Shown in pieces: positions 13,201 through 24,660 of a DNA stretch of 64,000 nt; the stretch's first letter is position 1, and each line of letters opens with the position of its first letter. Both the position numbers and the translations under genes were made by a program. This stretch comes from Pelomyxa schiedti. Its lineage: Eukaryota > Evosea > Pelobiontida > Pelomyxidae. The notes under the pieces were generated by a model. That model saw only the letters and a program-made list of their open reading frames with translations, was not told the DNA's origin and did no database searches. The DNA lies in the NCBI GenBank assembly GCA_020536535.1, contig JAHLWZ010000857.1, forward strand, positions 1-64,000. The letters are read 5' to 3'.

Positions 13201-14999
13201 AGTGGCCTCTTTCCCACAGTTAAGTACTAAAAAGTAACTGAAGATGGTGATTGAAACTGTTGATAAAATTATGGCCACCCTGGGAGCAAGTGACATCGAC
13301 CAGAGGCTGGAAGAGCAACTTGTAGATGGTATTCTATACGCTTTCCAGGAACAAGGTTCACATCCTACTCAAAATGGAGATTCTAAATAATCAACAGCGT
13401 CTGACGACAACATGGTGATGCTGAATGGGTTTGGTACCGTTGTGAACTCACTTGGTCTTAGGGTGAAACCTTACCTACCCCAAATTTGCGGTACCATCAA
13501 ATGGAGATTGAACAATAAAGTGTGTGCATCCTTATTTTTTCGCAATCTTACCTATCATTGTAGTCTGCCAAGGTCAGGCAACAAGCAGCAGACATTATCG
13601 CACGAATTGCTGTTGTGATGAAAACATGTGGTGAAGAACAACTCCTGAGCCATTTGGTAAATTACGAATTCCTTTTTCCCTTATTAATACACCAAAAGGG
13701 TGTCGTTTTGTATGAATACCTGGGTGAGGAATACCCTGAAGTTTTGGGTTCAATACTGGGCGCCTTGAAGGCCATTGTGAATGTAATTGGTATGGCCAAC
13801 ATGAATCCCCCAATCAAGGACTTATTACCACGGCTCACTCCAATTCTCAAAAACAGGTAACCTTACTGGTTTTTTTTTCCTATTGTATAACCTCAACAAT
13901 CCCAGACACGAAAAAGTTCAAGAGAACTGCATTGACCTTGTGGGCCGTATTGCTGATCGCGGTGCCGAACTGGTGAGTGCAAGAGAGTGGATGCGAATCT
14001 GCTTCGAGTTGCTGGAGATGCTGAAAGCCCACAAAAAGGGAATCAGACGAGCAACTGTAAACACATTTGGATACATAGCCAAAGCCATTGGACCACAAGA
14101 TGTCTTGGTTACACTTCTCAACAATCTGAAGGTTCAAGAACGACAGAACAGAGTGTGCACTACAGTTGCTATAGGTACAATGAACTATTTTTGTGTTGGA
14201 TACTTCTAATCTCCTTATCTGAACAGCCATCGTCGCTGAGACTTGTTCCCCCTTTACTGTCTTACCTGCACTAATGAATGAATATCGCGTTCCGGAACTC
14301 AACGTTCAAAACGGTGTACTCAAGGTTTTCCCCTTTTGGGTAACCTTTCTCTAACATTACCATAGTCTCTCTCCTTCTTGTTCGAGTACATTGGTGAGAT
14401 GGGCAAAGACTACATCTATGCTGTGACACCGCTCCTTGAGGATGCACTGATGGACAGGGATTTGGTGCACAGACAAACTGCGTGTTCTGTTGTCAAACGT
14501 ATTTTCTTGACCTTAGCCTTCAATTGCACTTAACCACGCGTTTAGACATGGCACTTGGCGTCGCCGGCCTGAGCTGTGAGGATGCTCTGGTACATCTTCT
14601 CAACTACGTGTGGCCAAACATTTTCGAGACTTCACCACACGTCATAAACGCTGTAACTGAAGCTGTGGATGTATGTCTTACTACTTGCTAAAAAGCGAAA
14701 ATAGAACTAAAACACCTTCAGGGGATGCGCGTTTCTCTTGGAAGTGCAACTGTTTTACTTTACTTGCTCCAGGGTCTATTCCACCCGGCTAGGAAAGTGA
14801 GAGAAGTGTACTGGAAGCTTTACAACAACGCATACATAGGGAGCCAGGTATCCCAAACCAAAAAAAAAACAAAACTATCCCCACTCAATGTAATAACCTC
14901 ACACAAATCACACAGGACGCTCTGGTAGCGCACTACCCCCGCATCGACGATGATGAACGCAACTCGTTCTTACGCTATGAGCTGGACTTGTTCATATAA
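10294..14999 (+). CDS. SF3B1: Splicing factor 3B subunit 1 (SF3b155)
   Basis: SF3B1 is the HEAT-repeat scaffold of the U2 snRNP that clamps the branch-point helix. The N-terminal part is Ser/Lys/Asp-rich and holds several RWD/RWDETP-type motifs near 11000-11290, which in this family bind UHM domains. Next come [20 protein letters not shown] and [13 protein letters not shown]. The HEAT array is almost unchanged from animal proteins: [126 protein letters not shown]. The C-terminus [13 protein letters not shown]...RYELDLFI ends at TAA 14997-14999. Exon 1 codes only seven residues (MTSKDDR) before a GTACGC donor. About 18 introns, mostly 45-80 bp. This is the most secure call in the window. Confidence 0.97.
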
Positions 15000-15106
15000 T
15001 AACCATAAAGGGACATCCCAAAAGTGAAAAATTTTCGGATCCCAAAATTCCCGTTTATCTTCCTTTCTTCGAAAAGTGCTTTCTTTCCATCAATCAAGAC
15101 AAAACG

Positions 15107-17039
15107 ATGGCGTCGACGCAAACAGGCAACCCACAACTGGTTTTTTTTTTTAAAACACAGTGCAGTACAAATGCATGCACAGTCGAGCAAACAGCCCAAA
15201 ACAACCCCATTGCGTCAAACACAAACGAAAGTAACAAAACCCCATTAAAAGATTCTCGGCAGCACCCACGAAACCAAATGATGCTCAAGGCCCTCTCTCA
15301 GTTGCAGGCCGGAAACACTGAGGCTGCAATTGGTCTTGTTTCAGAGGCTGTGAAACATTTTGAGAGCTGTCACTACACCAGCATTGGTTTGACAATTTTC
15401 AGCTCACACACTTATGTTTTCTTTTTTTTTTTTTTTTTTTTCCCCTGTGTTTTTGCCACTAACAAATAAACTAGGAAAACAAACAAGTAAAGGATCACAT
15501 GAACCAGTGCAAGTAGACGAATTATGTTACCTCCCTGGGCTGCTCTTTCTTTACGGTGCGGCTCTACTGACAAATGATTACGTTGCACTGAATCGGCTGC
15601 TTCCTACAAACCTTTCAAGTTCATTTTCCCGTGGCATTTCCTCTCCCACAGTCGACATGATGGGCCATTGCAAGGCCATGTTGTTGTTAGCCAAGAGTGT
15701 GGCACCACAGCCAACACATAACGAACAAAACGGAGAGGATGAGGGGACTACTACAACAACGAGCCTTTCAGAAGAGTGGGACTCCCTTGTTGCATCATGC
15801 ACTTATGATGGGGACTTTGGTAGCGAGTCACAACCTACGATTCCACAAGGAGGGGAGCATAACAGTGACTCTCAACAACAAGAACGGCGGCAAACATCGT
15901 GGGCGCGCATGCTTTTCGTGGCTTTATGGAAAACTTTCTGTTTGGAGGTGACTTCGTGTTTGCCTATCTGGATGGAACTTTCAGATAGTTGCCCTCCAGG
16001 AAACCTCCTGCGTTATTCATGTCTGTCACTCCTTGGTGCATTATACAGTTGTGGACGTGGGGGGTTGGCTAAGGATAACAATAAAGCCTTCCAGCTCTTC
16101 CAGAGGGCTGCTGATGCTGAACATGCCAGAGGAACGTTCAACCTGGGGTTGTGTTACAGCAATGGGACTGGCGTTGACAAGGACATCACTCAGGCCCTCC
16201 AACTTTGGAGGAGGTCTGCAGATGCCGGAAATCCAAGAGCGATACTGAAGCTTGCTTTCTGCTACCAGCATGGACAGGGGGTCTGCAGGGACTCCAGCCA
16301 GTCTATCCTGCTCTTGCAGAGAGCTGCTGATGGTGGTGATGCCGGTGCATCGTGCACCCTTGGGGTGCGTTACAAAAACGGTGATGGTGTTGAAGTCGAT
16401 GTCAAACGGGCTGTGTCACTTTGGGTGAAGGCCTCTGATTCTGGCGATGCTACCGCAATGAATAACCTTGGTGTATCTTACCAAACTGGAAGTGGCATTG
16501 CTGAGGACATCTGCCGGGGTGTGTCCCTTTACAGGAGGGCTGCCGCTGCTGGCAGTTCTGAAGGAATGTATAACCTTGCCATGTGTTACAAAACTGGCGA
16601 TGGCGTCGACACAGATATAACTCAAGCAATACCATTATTCAGTAAGGCTGCTGAAGCCGGCGATCCCGACGCCATGGTGGAGCTTGGTGTGTGTTACTAC
16701 GATGGCACCGGTGTTCACAAGAACCACCGCCGGGCTGCTTCACTCTTCCAGCAGGCTACCGATGCCGGTGAGACCGACGCAATGTACAACCTCGGCCTGT
16801 GCTATGAGAATGGACATGGTGTTGGCAAGGACATCCACCGGGCCGTGTCTCTCTACTGGAGGGCAGCCGATTCCGGCTGTGTGGAGGCAATGGCTGCCCT
16901 TGGGATGTGTTTCCAGAAGGGCCGGGGTGTCACCAAGGACATCAGAATGGCAGTGGCGCTCTACAAGCGAGCGGTAGAAGGCGAACATGAAGGGGCCGGC
17001 GAGAGACTCAACACCCTACTGAAAGGATGCTTTCCGTGA
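15107..17039 (+). CDS. Sel1-like repeat protein with an N-terminal TPR-like segment
   Basis: The large second exon (15475-17039) encodes nine Sel1-like repeats of about 36 residues at its C-terminal end (from about 16020), each of the type A-x-x-x-LG-x-CY-x-x-G-x-GV-x-x-D. Sel1 arrays form solenoids that bind partner proteins, as in SEL1L/Hrd3 adaptors. No transmembrane segment or signal peptide is visible, so the protein is probably cytosolic or nuclear. Exon 1 (15107-15386) has a Thr/Asn-rich start and a helix pair, LKALSQLQAGNTEAAIGLVSEA, that resembles a TPR. The intron 15387-15474 carries a 20-base T tract and an ACTAAC branch-like motif, then AG. Between the TPR-like and Sel1 parts lies a Ser/Thr/Gln-rich linker. 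No specific partner or pathway can be named. Confidence 0.85.
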
Positions 17040-18518
17040 GACTGCTTGTGGCGCAGGCACCTCGCCACTGCTTGTCTGAAAATGATCTTCGTAGACTGCC
17101 AGTTTAGGGTGCATACCGGTTGAGAAACTTTGGGGTCTCAAGTCAGGAATAGATAGAGATACCGAGGATTTGAAAGAAACTGTTTATTTTCAATCTATTT
17201 GAATTTGATGTGGCAAAATCGAAGTGGTGTTGTGTTGATTGCGGGTTTTTATCATGCAAGCTGACTGAGAGTGAGTGATGGGAAAAGGGAACCTGCAACT
17301 GTGGGTGTGGTGAAGAGAAGCTTGCTTGAGTAGAGACCAGTTCCGAATAATTGTTGGGAATGCCTGCCCTTTAGTATTAATAATAATAATGAGATGATTT
17401 ATGCCTTTGGTGCTACCCTCCCTGCCCAGTGAACAAAGATATATTAGATACCGGGGCATGAAGCCGAGTCTAAGTACAAGCAAAGATGATTCAGGAAACT
17501 CGTTGTGAAGCTTTTTTCATTTTGTTAGTTGATTTATTGCTGTCCTTTTTTTTTTTTTAATACCTAGCAGGTCTACATTAGGCACCAGCTCGTTTGTACA
17601 AAAGCCTCCGCATACATCAATAAACCACTCATTATCCCAAAGGAAGGAGGATGTCTTCAATATCATCGAAACCTACCTAATTTATTAGAAAAAACCAACA
17701 GCCACACCACCAAGCTGTAATCACACCCACAGACAGATTTGCTACATACGAAGCATCTGAAAAATCTTCCTGCGCCCAAGTTCTCTTCATAAGCGAGAGA
17801 TTTTGAGAAAGATGCGCCTTTTGCACAAAGCGCGATTGTGTATGCGCCATATGTTCCCTGTGCGGGAAGATTTTTTAATTTTTTTATTATGCACACAGGG
17901 AACAAGAGCAACGAAAAAGTAAAAAAAAGAGGTTGTTGCACGCAAAATCGTCTTTGAAAAAAACGACACCGCCGTTCAACACCAAAAGTAAACAACACGC
18001 ACCAGACGTCATAGGAGGAAAAAACATACAATACAGGGGGATCTCCGCACACGAGACGGGGATCGCCGCACAATACCACCGAGGAAGTTTGTCGTTTTTT
18101 TTTTATCAATTTATGGCAATCATCTTGCCAGGAGGGGGTTTTTCTTTTTGATTTATTGAGAAAACACAAGGTTGGCCCCAGAGGGGCACGCACCGTGACC
18201 CCGAAGGATCACGTGACTCGCATCCCCCAGTACGAAGCTGGGGGCGGCTCAAAAAGACCTGGGTTCCGGAGTTATGCCCGGGACATCATATCCCGCGCGC
18301 GCCCCATCACCATCACCCAGCGTTCCCCGGGCAAGATGGCTGGTTCCATGAGTCTTGGAAGTCACTACACGACTTCGAATGTTTCTGAGTGTATCTACCC
18401 GCGCTGTACCCCTCCATTGGGAATTTTCCGACTTATGGGATATTCTCGCTATCAGTCCCTTTCACCGAAAAATGATCATCATTGAATAGTTAGAACAAAA
18501 AAAACTTACGAAAACGCT
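17040..18518. other. Long intergenic region with a GC-rich island
   Basis: This 1.48 kb gap is the longest stretch without a recognised gene. The left kilobase is AT-rich with a T run near 17547-17560 and an AAT triplet run near 17380. From about 18170 to 18420 the composition turns GC-rich, with a perfect hairpin CCCCCAG/CTGGGGG near 18224-18245. An open frame covers it (18156-18485), but its residues match no family. It may be a structured RNA gene or a fast-evolving coding exon. I found no tRNA, snRNA or rRNA signature. Confidence 0.35.
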
Positions 18519-19857
18519 ATGGAGGGCGTGCCTCTAGTTACCACCGGATCTACGACAACGAGTAGCGGAGATCTCAGTGCAACCGCACCGTGCGTTTCCG
18601 AGGCTGGGCTTGCCACAGAAACGATTGGCACATCACCTACCTCCACAACTGCAACGTCTACCACTTGCGCATCTGCGTCGGGGGGCACGAGCAACGACCC
18701 CCGTAATGAAAAGTCTGTGTATGATGGGAGGCAGATATGTGGCGAATCTCTTTGCCCGTTGCTCCCCCTTGTGGCTGAAAAAAAGGAGAAGAAGAAGAAA
18801 AAGAAGAAGACTCTGAGAAGTCATGACAGGCATAAAGAAAAAAAGAAGAAAAAGCATGCTTCGAAGCCCAAGAAAGAAAAGCAAACGAAAAAGAAAAAAC
18901 ACAGTGAAAAAGAATTCAGTGAGGATGAAGCCTCGACCAGAAAAAAGAGGAAACGACACAGTAAATCCAAGATTGACAACGAATCTGATGAGGCAGTTCC
19001 CCCTTCCTCCAAGAAATCCAGAAAGGACAAAAAATCTCCAAAGAAAAGCAAAGGGGAAGACGAAGAGAGCGAGCTGAGAAAAGTGAAACCACCTATTGCG
19101 TTAACTCAGAGCCACTACGAAACAAGGCAAAGCTGTGCACTGAAAGACGTTGTGCAAGTTCTCACAGCTCCAAATAAACAGTGAGTTCCTCGTTTCAACA
19201 ATTCAACAATTCACCAAACCCACATTTCAAAACTACAGGGTAAATTATGTCACGAAAGAGGACATGACAGCTTACACACGTCAACTCAAAATGGTTTTTC
19301 GAATCTTTCAAAAGGAGAGAAGAGATGGTTTGATGACAACACGTGATTTGGATGGGTGTCTTCGAGCACTTGGTAATGTATGTCACCACTGACATCCCAA
19401 AAACCAACGGTGCATGTATCCAGGAAAAAGTGACCCAGAAGGATTTTGCAAAAAGCTTGTGAAAACTGCAGGTGATTCTCATGGCCTAGTTTCTTTAGAT
19501 GCCTTTATGGAGTATATGGTGGCACGAAAAAACCTTCGAGTTTCCAAGAAAAAAGCCACAAAAAAGTTCAATGAAGACAAACTTGAGGTCGTTTTCATTA
19601 CTAAATACCCCACTCACTAAAGGTAAAAGGAAGCCGAAGCTTCCAAAAGGCCAAGGAAGGTTAAAACCACCCCAAAGAAAGGAGTCACAAACAATCAATC
19701 CCCTTCTGCAAAACAGTCAGAAACACATCTACCAACACCCACTACGCAACAAGGTGCGCACAGGCCGCCAGAACTCCTGCGGGGGCTTTCTTTAACTGAT
19801 TTCTTCACTGAAAATGCTGGTATTGAGACAAGCCAAAATATGCACCCAATGAATTAA
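18519..19857 (+). CDS. Lys-rich, probably nuclear protein with EF-hand-like helices
   Basis: I do not recognise a named family. The N-terminal 60 residues are Ser/Thr/Gly-rich. Then come long Lys runs (EKKKKKKK, HKEKKKKKH and similar, 18780-19060), which would serve as nuclear localisation and nucleic-acid contacts. After an intron there is FRIFQKERRDGLMTTRDLDGCLRALG followed in the next exon by KSDPEGFCKKLV and GLVSLDAFMEYMVARK. This is the spacing of a paired EF-hand (calmodulin-like helices), but the loops lack the regular Asp/Asn ligands, so calcium binding is doubtful. The last exon (SKRPRKVKTTPKK, then ELLRGLSLTDFFTENAG) ends at TAA 19855-19857. The intron before it is read as ending at GGTAAAAG. 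Confidence 0.65.
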
Positions 19858-19900
19858 CATATTGGCAATAGGACTTCAGGAAGAAATTCAAGTAGAATCT

Positions 19901-21173
19901 ATGGATTCTTTTGGTAACCCCCTAGCAAGGTTCTACATTTTTTTTTAATTCTTAATTCCTCTCATGTTTAAAGGGAATATGATCTTGGACTCGAGTCAGC
20001 CTTCGGGATTTTTTCTATCATCATGTTTCTTGATTCCTCTTTAGCATATTATAATACCCTTCAGGTTCTCTTTCCACAATGAGCATGGCGTGTTTTGGCA
20101 GTCAATCCAGGCACTTCAAGAGAAGGGGTTCCGTACTTATCTTGCGGGGACGGAAGAGGTGTGCAACATCCCAGTCGTTCTGGTATTAATGCAATCAATT
20201 AGGAATTTCTGCGAGAATTGCCAAAATATGATGAAGCGTGGTTTGCTTCAGATAAATCTTCACCCAGTACACATGACCCGAAAAAATTTCTTGAGGCAAT
20301 AAAAACTTTCAGAGAAAAGTCTGGTAGTCTTTACGTGTGTAACACTACAACATTCCCTGGTTCTGAAGTTTCTACAACTAGATTCTTGCTGAAAATAGAC
20401 CGTTCTTCGTTCAAGCAAATGAAGTTCTCCCAGAACTCCTTGGTTTCACCTTGGCATTTTTCCTCTTTTCATTATTTTTATGCGCTTACCTTCCAAAAAG
20501 GAAGATAATACACCCGGTGGAAACGTGTTGTCTGTCACACAAAGCAAAATACCTGCCCCAAAAACTTTTTGCAAACATCTAATAACCACCGGCCTGGTTT
20601 CTCTTTATGAAGGTATTCTTTCATAATGTGCGTTTCCAACACATGCCAGGCCACACTATATGCCGGCCATCTTCACTTCCTGCCCGTGAGAGCCTAACAG
20701 TCATTGGGATGTCATCTGATGGGTACCCGTGTTTCATTTGCTGTGATTATGAAGGCCACAAGGGCAGAATTGTTGTGGACTGTGGGTTCACAAAACTTTG
20801 TGATGAGTGGTGGAATCAGACTGCTGGGACAGGCAGGTTTGTGCGGAATGTTGCCGTCTGGCTAACAGGACTTGACCACCGTGCCAAAATTGGAGCACCA
20901 CCCACAGGGCCTTTGCCCATCACTCAACCCCAAGGCACTGCTGCGTCCACGGAAGCCAGCACCACAACAACCATTGAACAAACGCCTGCGGTCACACAAG
21001 CAATAGAAACGACAACGTCTTCCTCTGAACTCCCCCCACCATCATCAGCATCCCCAGGCTTGGGGGGCGACACCACACAGAAAGTCGAGGTTACTCCTCT
21101 GGAAATAACACCAGAAACCACTGAGCCAAAGACCGCTCATTGTGTGGAGGTGCCCACAAAGAGCAACGATTAG
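19901..21173 (+). CDS. Conserved protein of unknown function with a GFTKL/TAGTGRxVRN motif
   Basis: Function unknown. Joining exons by frame gives HGVFWQSIQALQEKGFRTYLAG, then EFLRELPKYDEAWFASD, then LAENRPFFVQANEVLPELLG, then DNTPGGNVLS, and finally GRIVVDCGFTKLCDEWW with TAGTGRFVRNVAVWL. I remember this order of blocks (a 'W.S' strand, 'ENxP...ANxxL', 'GNTPG' and a terminal 'VDxGFTKL...AGTxRxVRN') from uncharacterised bacterial and protist proteins with a Rossmann-like fold, but cannot name a domain entry. A Thr/Ser/Pro-rich tail follows to TAG 21171-21173. The 5' end is uncertain: the start at 19901 is only the first Met in a plausible exon, and joins between 19920 and 20070 are unresolved. 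It could also be the 3' part of the preceding gene. Confidence 0.6.
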
Positions 21174-21484
21174 CAGCAGAATACATTTGCATTTTGCTTG
21201 TAGTAAGGATTTTCGGAAGTCCAAGGACAGGAGGGATTCTTTTTCGTAATAGAAGTTCTGCCTTAAATTTTGTGTGTCCAGAAAAGCACATTACCGAATC
21301 CGCGTTGTTTGGCTTGAAGAGAGAATTCCTAGGTTATTGGTGGTTAGTTTAGGATTGATTGGGATTGTTTTTACGTGGATTTCGCTCTCTCTGTGCCGTA
21401 TACTGAAGTGAATCAAGAAGAACATGTTCTTTGGGTGTGCTGAAACTTTTGAGTGTGAGAACAGTGCAGTACTGGGATACTAGT
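21174..21484. other. Spacer between convergent genes
   Basis: This 311 bp stretch lies between two convergent stop codons. It is T-rich on the plus strand and holds no exon, RNA gene or repeat that I can recognise. It should contain both 3' untranslated regions. Confidence 0.4.
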
Positions 21485-22702
21485 CTACTTACTCATGGGA
21501 GCAAGTTGTTCCCAGTGGGTGTGAGCTTCGTCGTCATCCCCAGAAAAAGGAGAGGGATTTTTTTTCCGCTTGGGCTTGGTGATAGTAGTGTTTGCACTGA
21601 GGGTAGTGACTGGGTCTTCACTTACTGCTGTGGTAGTACTTGTTGTATTGGAATCTGTGGCAGTAGTTGTTGTTGTATTGGAATCTGTGACATCAGTCCC
21701 GGTCGGAGGTGCTGGTACATCGGTAGTTGTTTTAGTCACATGGTCGGTAGGGTGATCTTCGACTGAAGACATAGGCAGATGTGTACATTCAGTAATGATG
21801 GTTGGGTAGTCGAAAATCATGCCGTTCTTTTCAAAGACCTTATTCAAGTGAGGAAAGTTGGAAAAATAACTGATTACATCTGGAGTGGTATCACCAAGAT
21901 ATGCAAAAATGGGAATCTCCATCTGGGTGGTGACAGATTTTCCGGCCTGTTTGGCTTTTCTGTGATACACATCAATTTTTTTTATGTTCTGACCTTCCTC
22001 AAGTTCGCAATTTCTTTTCCTGGTAGGCCTTTGTATTCCTCAGCTAATTTTTCACGAACCTCTGAGAAACAGTAACCCACGCAAGGAACAGTATGCTCAC
22101 ACGCTACAACTTTGGCAATGTACTTTCCTATCTGCATGTTATTTAGATGACGAACTTTCAGCTCCTCCACGCCTTCAATGTGTCTCCAGGGTTTACTCCA
22201 ATTAAAATGTATTTGCCCTCCCCAGTGTCGGCGTCAGTAAAGCTAATAGGTTTTGCTCTTATGCTTGTTACAACAAGAAGTATGGTACCTGTTCAGGGCC
22301 TGTGAGGCAGCAATGTATTTATTCAAAAAGGGGACAATGGGTGCTGGTGCGTAAACAGTGACGGGAGCGACACGACTCAAGAAATACGGTAATTGATAAC
22401 TGTGATCAGCATGACCGTGTGTGATAAAAACATGAGAGGGCTTGATTCTTTTACAATTGTGACAGAAAAGAAAAACACGCGAGGTCTTACCTTCTGGTTC
22501 TTTACATCACCAGCATCTGCAACATGAAAAGAGGGTGAGAAAGGAAAGCACACGGAGAGGTAAAAAAGAAACCGAGTTGCCAGTTGAGTTCCGGGATCCA
22601 AAACGCAGTGGCCTCTCCAGCCCTCGAATGACCAATTAAAGTGAGCTTGCTGTTCGGGATCTTCTCGGTCCTCACGAGTTTGTTGTACTTGTTATCGCAC
22701 AT
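21485..22702 (-). CDS. RNase Z-like metallo-beta-lactamase-fold hydrolase
   Basis: A zinc hydrolase of the metallo-beta-lactamase fold, closest in motif to the RNase Z-like branch that includes tRNA 3' endonucleases. Start at 22702 gives MCDNKYNKLVRTEK, then GHSRAGEATAFWIPELNWQLD. Exon 3 holds HVFITHGHADHS, the HxHxDH metal-binding motif, and PYFLSRVAPVTVYAP. Next comes CEHTVPCVGYCFSEVR with GLPGKEI, then IPIFAYLGDTTPDV and YPTIITECTHL, which supply the remaining metal ligands. A Thr-rich tail of about 70 residues with a basic KPKRKK end follows. The protein is short (single domain), unlike long-form tRNase Z. Substrate cannot be read from sequence: tRNA processing is possible, but plant and kinetoplastid relatives of this subtype are poorly characterised. 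Introns are clear at the Leu-Asp join (phase 1) and before the motif. Confidence 0.82.
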
Positions 22703-22988
22703 GTCTCACTACCACCAGCACTATCCTGTCTGAGAAACAAACAAACGATTCTTTCATGTTTTATGCGGCGTTCTGCGAGTTTGTTCCGGCTTTCTACATG
22801 GAAAGCAGGGAGGAAGAGTGCAGGGAACTGCTGCCAACACTGAATAACAACTTGGATTTTTTTTCTGAGGCAGCACACAGATCAGTTGTTCAGAATTAAT
22901 AAGAAAACAAAAAGGAGAACAAGGGACAACGTTTGTTTGTGGTTTGGTGTGTTGATAAGGGAGTACGAGTAGGGGTGTGGTTGCATAA

Positions 22989-24590
22989 ATGGGAGATCTG
23001 GACTCTAGTAAATATCGGTTTGCGATGGAGCTGGAGGCACTGGTGAAACAGTTCCCAAAGATCCCACGCAATCTGCTCATAGATGCACTTAGTACCGCCG
23101 GTGCGTTCGTGGTTTATTGCAATCATTACTTTTTTTTTGTTTTTTGTAAAAGCACTAACTCCCAGTACAGGCACAGTCGACGGTGCTGTAAGACTTATCT
23201 GTTCGGGGGGTCTTAGTGCTGCGGCGCGACCTCAACCGGATCCAGCGTAACTTACTTAAGTGTTCTGGATAGTGCTTACTTTTCCATGGGGTGGTGGGGG
23301 AAAAAAAAATATAGAACACTTGAACTTCCACTTACCACAACACTCAGTACCACAACAGCCACTACAGAAAAAACACATCCTGAACCCACACCCAACTCTG
23401 TTCACCCCCGTAACATACAGACGTTGATAACACTGACAGGGAAAATCTCTTCAGTAAGTGTTTCTGACAACTAGAAAGCATGCGTAACAGTTTGCTACAC
23501 AGACAGATCCACATACTATTGTATATAGTTTTGCCTTGCAAGGGACAGAGCCTTCTGCAAAGGATTGGGTCGGCCTCTACATTCATAATAGGCATTCCAA
23601 GTTTGCTTCCAATACCGTGTTGTAATACTGTTGCATAGGCAATATTCCAACAAGTATTCCGCCTATCAGCATACCAGTAAGTCCAACAAAACCCATTTCC
23701 ATCCATAACTCGTGTATAGCTGGAGGGAGCACAGGAGAAGGCCAGTTTTCCGATTTAGTTGATGGATACTATGACCTCCGTTTATTCCTTAATGGCGAGA
23801 AAGATGTTCCTGTGTGCCGGAGTGATCCAGTACTTGTGGGTGAAGCAGTTGATCTCAGGGCAACACTACAGGGCAGAAATGTAATTGTGTCATGGGATCA
23901 CTCCAAATCTTCATCAAACCCCACAAGGGACTGGATTGGATTGTTCCCAGTGGTGTGTATGTGAACATCCTTGTGCACTTCTAATTGTTGGGTTTTCCCT
24001 GCAGAGGACTTATAGCAATAAAAAGTATCTCTCATTCGCATATTGTAATGACACTGGTAAAGTTACTCTTGGACCAGTGCCTTACGGCGATGCAGAGCAC
24101 GAGTGTCGATACTTTAAAGCAACCAGCGGTTATTGTTATTCTGGCAAGTCTAAAGCTTTCTCTGTTCCAAACCAAGATATGATACTTCCCTCTGCAGAAG
24201 ACATAACGTAACATCCAAGAAACACTTCGTGTACAACAATTTAACTGTAACAAAGGCATGGACAGAATTTACAAGTTCACTGGCGCCTTACAACTGTGTC
24301 CCCAAATAAATCGGATTGGGTTGGTGTATTTCCAAAAGGAGCTCCAAGCACAAACTACGCTTTATGCAAATACACTACTCAAGGTACTCTGGCCCCTTTA
24401 GGTGACAGTGGCTTGATCACTTTCAGTGGAGCTGAAACTTCCAAGGTGGCTTCCCTCCACTTTCTCCTTCAGAACTCACCTTGTGTAGCTACTCCCAGGT
24501 TCTTATGACTTGAGGTTCTTTGCGGCCACCAATGGCACTTACGCGTTGCACATGCACGCCTCCGTGAACATCAAGGCGCGTGCATTCTGA
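22989..24590 (+). CDS. CUE-domain protein with three SKICH-like beta-sandwich repeats
   Basis: Exons 1-2 encode MELEALVKQFPKIPRNLLIDAL then GTVDGAVRLI, the FP...L...G...A..L pattern of CUE/UBA ubiquitin-binding domains. After a Pro/Thr-rich linker (23320-23450) come three repeats with a DW(V/I)G(L/V)(Y/F) strand and a closing aromatic strand. These are AKDWVGLYIHN with YYDLRLFLNG, TRDWIGLFPV with HECRYFKATSGYC, and KSDWVGVFPKG with YDLRFFAATNGTYAL. The DW(V/I)G strand is the hallmark of SKICH/CALCOCO-type domains. Animal SKICH proteins (NDP52, TAX1BP1, CALCOCO1) are selective-autophagy receptors, so a ubiquitin-linked adaptor role is a reasonable inference but not shown. Exon edges in 23470-23715 are the least certain. 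It ends at TGA 24588-24590, 70 bp before the next gene. Confidence 0.7.
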
Positions 24591-24660
24591 ACGTTATAAA
24601 ATCAAACACTCCAGCACCTGTTGCCTGTTGTAAAAAAAAAAATTGAACAATTACCCGGAG

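Noticed and set aside
15421-15441. Long T tract as a possible poly(T) terminator or retro-element tail
   Set aside because: It is the pyrimidine tract of an intron, followed by a branch-like ACTAAC and an AG acceptor.
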